DNA of 13,693 bases, taken from positions 1 through 13,693 of the forward strand of contig DATDCV010000571.1 of assembly GCA_036524155.1 (NCBI GenBank), read 5' to 3'. This DNA comes from DATDCV01 sp036524155. GTDB lineage: Bacteria; Verrucomicrobiota; Verrucomicrobiia; Limisphaerales; UBA8199. Positions within the stretch are counted from its first letter, which is position 1, and every line of letters starts with the position of its first letter. A model generated the notes under the pieces. It worked only from the letters and a program-made list of their open reading frames with translations. It was not told the origin of the DNA and searched no databases. Below are positions 1 through 9,100 of this stretch, piece by piece. A program made the position numbers and the translations under genes.

Positions 1-2
1 AT

Positions 3-83
3 GAGAAGCAGCTGTCTGCCCTGGCCAATGACACGGAGAAACCGGTGTCATCATCATGGCTCAAAGCCTGTTGTAACCCCTAG
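3..83 (+). CDS. Possible 3' end of an upstream gene (partial)
   Basis: Frame 3 is open from the window edge to a TAG at 81-83 and encodes 26 residues beginning EKQLSALANDTEKPV and ending WLKACCNP. The first half uses mostly G/C third positions, as the real genes here do, but the second half does not. I do not recognise the product. A hairpin (arms TGACAC 29-34 and GTGTCA 45-50) lies inside the stretch. A random open frame of this length is quite possible, so this is a weak call. If real, the upstream gene ends about 90 bases before the giant gene and in another frame. Confidence 0.2.
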   Translation, partial: EKQLSALANDTEKPVSSSWLKACCNP

Positions 84-176
84 ATAAGCCCACTTCTCTT
101 GTTGCATTTGTAGTAGGATTTCCTTTTCTTTTTCTTATTCATCTAACTTTGCTCACCCCAGGCGGCATAAGGAGAC
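84..176. other. AT-rich spacer with polypyrimidine stretch
   Basis: This short stretch is visibly richer in A and T than anything downstream and carries a pyrimidine run at 121-140. It has stop codons in the frame of the giant gene at 144-146 and 168-170. I see no convincing -35/-10 pair, no signal-peptide coding potential in any forward frame, and no tRNA. It may be the end of an inserted or rearranged segment, because the coding sequence that starts right after it lacks an expected N-terminal part. Confidence 0.4.
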
Positions 177-187
177 GTGACGCCGCC
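161..187 (+). promoter_or_regulatory. Hairpin enclosing the putative ribosome-binding site and GTG start
   Basis: GGCGGC at 161-166 is the exact reverse complement of GCCGCC at 182-187. The 15-base loop contains AAGGAG (169-174) and the GTG codon (177-179). A six-base-pair all-GC stem could expose or mask the start. The stem may also be chance, since the region is at a suspected gene junction. Confidence 0.25.
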
Positions 188-3100
188 GGTGTTGAGCAAC
201 CTGGCTGCTGCTCCCTCCGTCCTCTCCGCGTTCATCACCTGGACATCTTCGGAACCGTCATCGTCCCAGGTCGATTACGGCCCAAGCACCGCATACGGGT
301 CGGGTTCGGGGCTTTACAGCCAACTGGTGACCGCGCATGGAGTAACGCTTAACAACCTGAATGCGCTGACGACTTACCATTACCGGGTACGTTCGCGCGA
401 CCAGGCCGGCAACGAAACCTTCTCGGGCGACAACACTTTCACCACGTTCGCCGCTCCTGATTTACAGGTTACCGCGTTGTCGGCGGCGCCCTCCACGGGC
501 ATTTCCGGCGGCAACTTGCTCATAGCCTGGACGGACACAAACTCGGGCTCGGGCACGACCTTCAGCTATTGGTATGACCAGGTGGTGGTAACCAACCGCA
601 CGACCGGTCAAACGCTTCTGAACTCCGCGCAGTATTATGACCCAACCGCCAACGGTCCGTTGCCGCCCGGGGGTTCACGAAATCGGCAACTTGTTTTCAG
701 GCTACCTGACGGCCCGTCCGGCGCGGGGGATTTAGCGGTCGTTGTCACGGTTAATTCGTACGCGACCCAATACGAAGCCAACAGCGATGGCACCGCCAAA
801 GCCAACAACACGGCGTCCATCGCGCTCACCAGTACCCTGGCGGCCTATCCGGACTTGCAGATCACCGGCCTCGCAGTGACCAATTCCCAGATCCAGTCCG
901 GCTCCAGGGTCGGAATCACCTGGCAGGAAGCCAATACGGGGACCCGTGCGGTCACCAATTCGTTCCAGGATCGCGTCATCGTCAGCAACGAGACTACCGC
1001 GCAGACCCTCAGCAGCACAGACCTTATCTACGACTCGGGGGCGACGCCTATCGCCGCGGGTCAATCCGTCGCGCGGCAGTTTTCGTTCAACCTACCCGAC
1101 GGGGTCGCTGGCGCGGGAACTCTGCGGATTGCGCTGACGGCGGATGTTTATAACAAAGTCTTTGAGTACAACGGGGGCGGCACCGCCGAATCCAACAACA
1201 CGAACTCGCTCACAGTGGCCTCCACGCTGGCTCCGTATCCGGACCTGGTGGTAACCAACATCCTGGTACCTGCGACCGCCCATGCCGGCCAGGCGATCTC
1301 GGTGACGTGGACCGACACCAATCAAGGCACTGGAGCGGCCACCAACATTTGGTATGACCAGGTCTTTCTTACGGATGTCAACGCGATTGGCGGCGGTCAA
1401 CTTCTGAGCACGTTTGCGGTCACCAACGTGCTGGCGGCGAATCGATCCACGAATCCTACCCGCACGGTCACCTTGCCCCAATTCGTGCAGGGAAACGCCT
1501 GGCTCGTCGTGAAAGCCAACGCGTCCGCGAGCGTGTTCGAATTAAACACCACCAACAATAGCGCTATTTCCACTCAGGCCCTAACGATAACCCCGACGCT
1601 GCTGTTGGCTTTGTCGCGCGATACTGTCTCCGAATCCGCCGGCACCAATTCGGTGCAGGCAACCGTGACTCGCAACGGGAACATTTCCGCTTCGCTAACC
1701 ATTCAACTGACAACGACTACGGGCACCAACCTATACGTGCCCGCCTCGATAACGATCCCCGCGGGGCAGAGCGCCCGCAGTTTCCTGATTGGGCCGATCG
1801 ACAACTTTGTTTCCGGCAGTCCCATCCTCGAGACAGTTTCCGCCAGTGCAGTTGGTTATCCGACCGGCCTGGCCACGCTAACGATTCTGCAGGACGATCC
1901 GGCGACGCTGGCCCTGAGTCTCAGCGCGCGCAGCGTCAATGAAAACGCCGGCACCAATGCGGTGACCGCGACGGTCACGCGCAACGCGAATTTCGCCACT
2001 CCGCTAACGGTAGCTTTGGCGAGTGACAATCCTGGCGCGCTGATCGCGCCCGCCAGTGTCACCATTCCTGCCGGACAGGCCAGCGCGAGCTTCGGGCTGA
2101 CGCCGGTGCCGGTGAGCGGGCTTAATGATACCAGACGCGCGAATATTTCCGTTACCGCACCGGGTTTCAGTTCGGTTTCGGCGGAAGTAGATGTGCTGAA
2201 TGTGGATACCGTTCAGTTGGGCCTCAGTCTCTTGCGTGCGACCGTGAATAAAGGCGCCGGCAGTTCTGCCGACGTTGGCACGGTCAGCATCGCGAACGCG
2301 CTGGCCGCTTCGCAAAGCATCCAGTTGACCGTGCTGAGCAACAACCTGGTTACGACACCGTCGGTGGTGACGATTCCCGCAGGGGTCAGGTCGGTGGACT
2401 TCAACATCGGTGTCGGCAATGACAATCTGTCGACCGGCCCGCAGACCGCGACAATCGTCGCACAGCCGCTGACTCCCGGCCGGGTTGCATTGACCAACGG
2501 CCAAGCCTTCGCGACTTTGCAGATTCTCGATGTGAATGGCCCGACGCTTTCCCTCAGCGTCGCGAACTCCACAATTTCCAAGGGCAGCAATACGCTGGGC
2601 ACTGTCACCCGCAACACCATCCCCGCGAACGCCGTTACTGTAACCCTGAATTCCTTGCCCTCGGGCGTCGTGTCGCTTCCAGCAACGGTAACTCTGCCCA
2701 TCAACCAATCCAGCGCGACGTTCACCGCGACGGGAGTTCTGGACAACCAGCAGACCGGTTCGAGGGCTGTCACGCTCAGTGCGTCGGCCACCGGCTACAA
2801 TTCCGGGGCCACCCCGCTAACCGTTTCCGACATCTACCTGCCCGACCTGCTGCCGACGTCCATAGCTATTGCCAGCAACGCGCTGACCAGCTCTCAAATA
2901 ACCGTGAAATGGGTCGTCGCCAACAACGGCCTGGGTGCTGCGACCAACGGCCTGTGGCGAGATTACGTCTATCTCTCGACTGATAACCTGGGCCAGGGCG
3001 CGTTTCTCGTGGCGCTGGTTACCAACGCCGCGGCATTGCCTATCGGGGCCACCTATACCAACCAAACGACTTTCTATATGCCGGCCGCTCCGGGCGGCTA

Positions 3101-6100
3101 CTGGGTCATGGTGCAGACCGACGGCGGCAATGCTGTAACCGAGCTCAGCAAACAGAACAACACGCTGGTTTCATCGCACCCGCTGGCGGTCAGCCCGGAT
3201 TACAGCGCCGCGATCACCAACATTACGCCGACAGTTGCGCCGGCTGGAACACCGGTGGTGCTTTCCGGCTGGATCTACAACGTTACCAACAACCAGCCGC
3301 TGGCTAACAAGTTCGCCACCGTGCGGATTACTGTTAATGGCGCGCGGCGGGTTTCCACCGTTGTGTCGGACGCGACCGGGAGATTCTCCTACACCTTCCA
3401 GCCGCTTGCCAACGAGGGCGGCGATTACGCGGCCGGCGCTGATAATCCTTATGTGCTTCAAGATCGGGTGCAGGGGACGTTTGTGCTGCTGGCGATGCAG
3501 GCGCAACCGGCGAGCTTGAACGTTCAGATGCTGCCCAACGTGCCTTTCACCGGACACCTGGTGTTGAGCAACCTCTCCGGCCACACCTTGAGCGGGTTGG
3601 CCTTTGCCGTGCCCGACCTGCAAGGGAACCTCTCCGCGCAATTCACTTTCACCAATAATACACTGCCCGGCGATGGCTTGACTTATGTTGACTTCACGTT
3701 CCAGAGCCCAGTGACGCACAGCGCGCAAGTGCGGTTTACCGCGACAGCGACCTCAACCGAGGGTGCGCAGGTATCCATACCGGTCACCGCCAACATCGTC
3801 CCGTTGGTCCCGCAGCTCATCGCGAACCCGGGTTACCTGTCCAGCGGCATGTTGGTGGGAGACCAAACGGCTGTTTCCTTCGATATTCTCAACGCCGGCG
3901 GCGCGAGCAGTGGTGATCTGACGCTGTCCTTGCCGACCAACCTGACGTGGATGTCACTGAGTTCGCCGGCGATAATTCCTTCGATTCCGGCGGGTGGCAA
4001 GGCGACGGTCACTTTGCTGCTCAATCCGGCCGCGGATCTGCCGTTGACTCTCTATACGGGTAATCTCGCGGCCTTCAATGGCAACGCGGGTGTCAGCGTG
4101 CAATTCCAGTTCCGCGCCGTTTCCTCCGCTACGGGCGACCTGCGAGTGAGAGCGACCGACGATTACACCTACTACGTTGCCGGCGAGCCCAACGTTACCA
4201 ACGCAACCATCACTATCCGTGATGCGTTCACCAGTGCGGTCATTGCCCAAACCAACACCGACGCGGCGGGATTTGCCTACTTCACAGCCTTGCCGGCCGG
4301 CCCTTATACGGTCGACGGCAGCGCACCGAAACATAACCAGTACCGCGGTTCGGCGACAGTCGTTCCCGGCATCGTCGTCGACCTGGAGGCGTTCATGCCG
4401 CGGCAATTAATCTCCTACCAATGGACCGTGGTTCCGACCGAAATCCAGGACCATTACCGCGTCGTTCTGGAATCCGTGTTTGAAACGGCGGTGCCCGTGC
4501 CCAATGTCGTCGTGGCTGAACCCCGGGTGATGCTGCCGGTGGCGCCCGGCGTGGCGTCGCAGTTCACAATCAAGCTCAGCAACCAGGGACTAATCGCCGC
4601 GAACGGGGTGACGATCACCGTGCCGAACAACCCGACCTACCTGGTGACGCCACTCGTCACGGACGTCGGTATAATTCCAGCTCAGAGCACCGTGGAAATT
4701 CCCGTGACGGTTCAGCTCCGGAGTGCTCCGGCGCCCGGGTTGGTCAAAGGCGCCGACCTCGTCCGACCCAAGGATGGCGGCGGTTGCAGCACGAGCGATC
4801 TCAATGCGTGCCTGCCGGACATCCCCTTGGGGGTGAACTATTACTACGTCTGCGGTCCCAACAATGTCTTGCAGCAGCGCAGCGTTGACCTGTCGGTCGT
4901 CTGCACCACCAAGAGCGTCTACGACTGCTTGCAGGGCCTTAAAGAGACTGCGACGAGTGACAATCTCATTAACCTCACCTGCAATACGCTGTCCGCGCTG
5001 CTGGCGTGCGCGGGGGCGGATCTTACTCCCTGCCAGCAAGCCATGATTTCCACGGCCTGTGGCGCCGCGATCGGCGCTTTGGAAGGGGGGTTGGCAGGAG
5101 CGGCGGGTGGCGCGGTGTCCGGCGGTGGAAGCGATATTCTGCAATGCCTTTGCGATTTGCTGAAGGATGTATCACTCCCGCCAATTCCCAGCGGCGGCGG
5201 TGGCGGTGGCGGCTTCAGATTCAGCCTCAGCATCAGCGGCGGCAACGGCTGGTATGTTTCGGGCGGAGCGACCTCCACGGGGAGCTCCTCCGGGAATTGC
5301 GGCAGCCCTGGTTCGCTGCTGGCTGCCCAGACAGGGCAAACACCGTTGCCCGGGTTTTTGTCGCCACTGCTTCGGGCGAGCCGGGCAAAGGACCTGCAAG
5401 GTGTTTGCGCCCGCGTTCGCATGCGCATCGAGCAAAGTGTCACCCTTACACGATCGGCGTTCAAAGGCACGCTGGAGATCGATAATGGCGGCGACACGTC
5501 GATCGCCGGCATCCAGGTGAGTCTCGACTTTCGTGACGCCACGAACGGAGCGGCGGCGAGCAGGTTTGTAACCGAAGGACCGGTCGTCAGCGGAATGACA
5601 GCGGTCGACGGCACCGGCACGCTCGCCGGCGGAGCCTCGGGCTCTGCGGTGTATACGTTTATCCCCACCATCGACGCGGCACCGCGCGCGCCCGCAACCT
5701 ACCAGATTGGCGGCACACTGAGTTACCTCGACCACGGCGAACTGGTTACTGTGCCCCTGCTCTCAGCCCCCATCACCGTCTACCCGGAGGCCCAGCTTGA
5801 CTTGGTCTACTTCCAGCAGCGGGACGTGTACGGCGATGACCCCTTCACGCCACAAACCGAACCTTCCGAGCCGTTCGCTCTCGGCCTGATCGTGAAGAAC
5901 GTCGGCGCGGGTTCCGCCCACAACTTCCAAATCACCTCGGGCCAGCCGCAAATTGTGGATAACCAAAAGGGCCTTTTAATTAACTTCAAGATCATCGGCA
6001 CCCAGGTGGGCAGCCAACCGGTGACGCCGTCGTTGTCGGCCAACCTCGGCGACATCGCCCCGGGCGCTGCGAAAGAAGTCAGTTGGGAAATGCTCTCGAC

Positions 6101-9100
6101 TCTTCAGGGCAAGTTCATTTCCTTCAACGCGTCCTTTGAGCATGTGGATGATTTGGGGAGCACCAACACGTCCCTGATTAAGAGTGTTGAGATCCATGAG
6201 CTCATCCACCCCGTCCTGGCCAACCGGCCAACGGACGACAACGTGCCGGACTTTTTGGTGAATGACCTTCCCGACCCCGCCAGCCTGCCGGATTTGCTTT
6301 ATCTCAGCGACGGCACCGTCGCCGCGGTAAATGTCATTACCAACGGGACCTTCGACGAACCGATCGGGCCCGGCCATTTGCAGGCGCATCTGCAGGCAGC
6401 GGCAAGCTCTGGCTGGAACTACTTCCAACTGCCCGATCCGGGCGCCGGGTTCCTGTTGCAGCGCGTGGTCCGTTCCGACGGGAAGGTGCTGGCCTTGACG
6501 AATAACGCCTGGGCGACGGACCGCAGCTTCCCTTCCTCCAGCGCGGGCGCGGTATATGAAAACCTGGTACACCTGTTCGATTGGGCAGGCACAGGCTCCT
6601 ACACGCTGTACTATCATTCGACCAACACGACACCGCCCGCGATCGTATCGGTCGGTCCGGTCACGCCCTTCAACCAGAGTGGCGCCGTGTCGTCTGTCAA
6701 CCTGGTTTTCTCGGAATCCGTTGACCCCGGCACTTTCAGCTACGCAAACCTGACGCTGACGCGGAATGGCGGCGCCAACCTGATCACCGCTGGGGCCGGC
6801 GTTAGCCTGACGTTGCTTTCGAACAGCACCTACTCGATCAACGGCCTCGCGCCATTTACCGCGGTGGACGGCAACTATGAGCTCACCGTCAATGGCTCGG
6901 GGATTTACGACCTCTGGGGCAACGATGCCGGCAATGTTTCCGCCTCGACTCAATGGGCGAAAGGCAACGTCGCGGCCGTGGTGCAAAGCCTGGGCGCTAT
7001 CACGCCCGACCCGAGAAACACGCCCCTGACGACTGTGACGGTCAATTTCTCGAAGGCCATCGCTCCCGCAACCTTTACCTACCAGGACCTGTCGCTCACC
7101 CTCAACGGCGGTCCGGACTTGATCACCAGCGCGGTCACGGTGACGGCTCAATCAGGAACCTCGTTCATCATCGCCGGGCTGGGTCCGCTCACCGGGGCCG
7201 AGGGTGATTATGTGCTGACGGTCAACGCGGCGGCCGTGCAGGACACCGGCGGCCTTGCCGGTTCCGGCTCGCGTTCAGTGACCTGGACCATGCTGACCAC
7301 CGGCCCCACTATTGCCGCTCTGGAACAAGTCACCACCAACCCGCGCAATATCGTCGTGCGAACGCTTGACGTGACGTTCTCACATCCAATCGACGCAACA
7401 ACTTTTGATTATCAGGATCTCACACTCGCTCGCAACGGCGGCCCAAATCTCATCACCAGCGATGTGACTGTCACCGCCCTGAACCCGTCAACCTATCGGG
7501 TAGGGAACATCAGTTGGGTCCAGGGTTACGCCGGCGACTATGCTTTCAGTGTCAATGCCACCGGCATTTCGGACCTGGCCGGAAACGCGGGCACGGGCAT
7601 CGCCAACGAAACCTGGCAGATCATTCTCGAGATCCCGGGTTCCCCAACGAACCTCTTTATTGCCCCCGACCTCGGCATATCGTCGACGGATGGCCTCACC
7701 GCCACGAACAATATCACGCTGTTCGGCCGCGTCGCGGTCTCGAACCTGACTGTACGCGTGTACGACACCACCTTGTCCGCCGACCTGGGCACGGCCCTCG
7801 TGACCGGCACGAATTTTAGCGCTGCCTTGTCATTTACGACGGCGGGGCTCCATCGCCTTCAGGTAACTGCGATCGATATCGCCGGGAATGTGTCTCCGCC
7901 TTCCTTCTTTAATGTTGTTGTGGACCTTATTCCGCCGACGGCGCTCATTCAACAAGTCGCCAGTCCGCTCTATTCCGCAGTTTCCAGCATCCCGGTAACG
8001 TTCTCGAAACCGATCAATATGAGTACGCTCAGCGCGACGAATTTCGCGATCACCTACAACGGTGCCAGCACGTTTGCGCCGACATTGTCGTATCTCTCGA
8101 GCAACACGTTCCTGCTTGGAAACCTGAACTTTTTCACCACGCCGCTTGGAACGTACCAGGTGACCTTGCGCCTTGCCGGGGTCCAGGACCTTGCGGGAAA
8201 CCAAACCACGAATGTCGTCACTATGTCCTGGGTGCACGCCACCACCAACCAGCCTCCTGTGATGGCGGCGATAACCAATCTCGTGGTTCCGCCCGGCCGA
8301 TATGTGTCGTTCCAGGTGCAGGCCTACGACCCGAACGGCGACCAGTTGACTTACAGCCTGGGGCCCGGGTCGCCGGGTGACGCGAGTATCGACGCTACGA
8401 GCGGCGTTTTTCGGTGGCAGCCATCTCGCGCCTACGCTGAGACAATCAACGCTTTCACGGTCATCGCCACCGACAACGGCAGTCCTTCCATGAGCACCAA
8501 CCAGGCTTTTACGGTGACGGTGCTAGATTACCTTGAGTTAGCTCTCGGCACGACCAACCTTCTGGGGGGCCAGAGCTCCAGCCTGCCGGTTTACCTAGCG
8601 TCGAACGCGGGTGTAACCAACCTGATTTTTGTCGTCCCGATTCCCGGAGATGTCCTGACCAACTGGACGATCACTCCCCTCGCGCCGCAAATCGGCCTCG
8701 CAACGCTGCTGGATCACAAGACCAATATCCTGGTTACGTTGGAGGCGGCTGCGGGGCAAACGCTGCAAGGGACGCAGCTGGTGTCGCGCCTCAACTTCGC
8801 TGCCGCAACCAATTCGGCCTCAAGCTATGTGACGCTGCCGATTATCGCCCTTAGCGGCCTGAAGCCTTCGGGTCTATCCTATAGCAATTATATTGCGCAC
8901 GGCGGCGCGGTGGCTGTGTTGCAGGCGCAGCCGTTGATGCTGGGTATCTTGACCAACAACCTCGCGCGCGCGCTGATCCTCTACGGCAATGTGGGTAACA
9001 ATTACCAGGTGCAGTACTCGACGAACCTGGCATCTCCCGGATGGCTGCCATGGCTCAACTACACCCAGACCAATCGAGTCATGAATCTGCCGCTACCGGC

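Noticed and set aside
120..163. Polypyrimidine tract, CTAAC and CAG-G resembling a eukaryotic 3' splice site
   Set aside because: All complete genes around it are plainly bacterial and intronless, and I see no group II intron domain V/VI at the junction. The resemblance is most likely coincidence.
5193..5213. GGC/GGT run as a possible slippage or phase-variation tract
   Set aside because: The run mixes GGC and GGT and encodes a Gly7 linker in frame. Unit changes would be in-frame, so it is not a strong phase-variation candidate.
4919..5735. Long open frames on the other strand and frames within the Cys/Gly-rich part of the giant gene
   Set aside because: They arise from high GC third positions and Gly codon runs. 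The plus-strand protein is continuous, has domain repeats on both sides, and explains the region.
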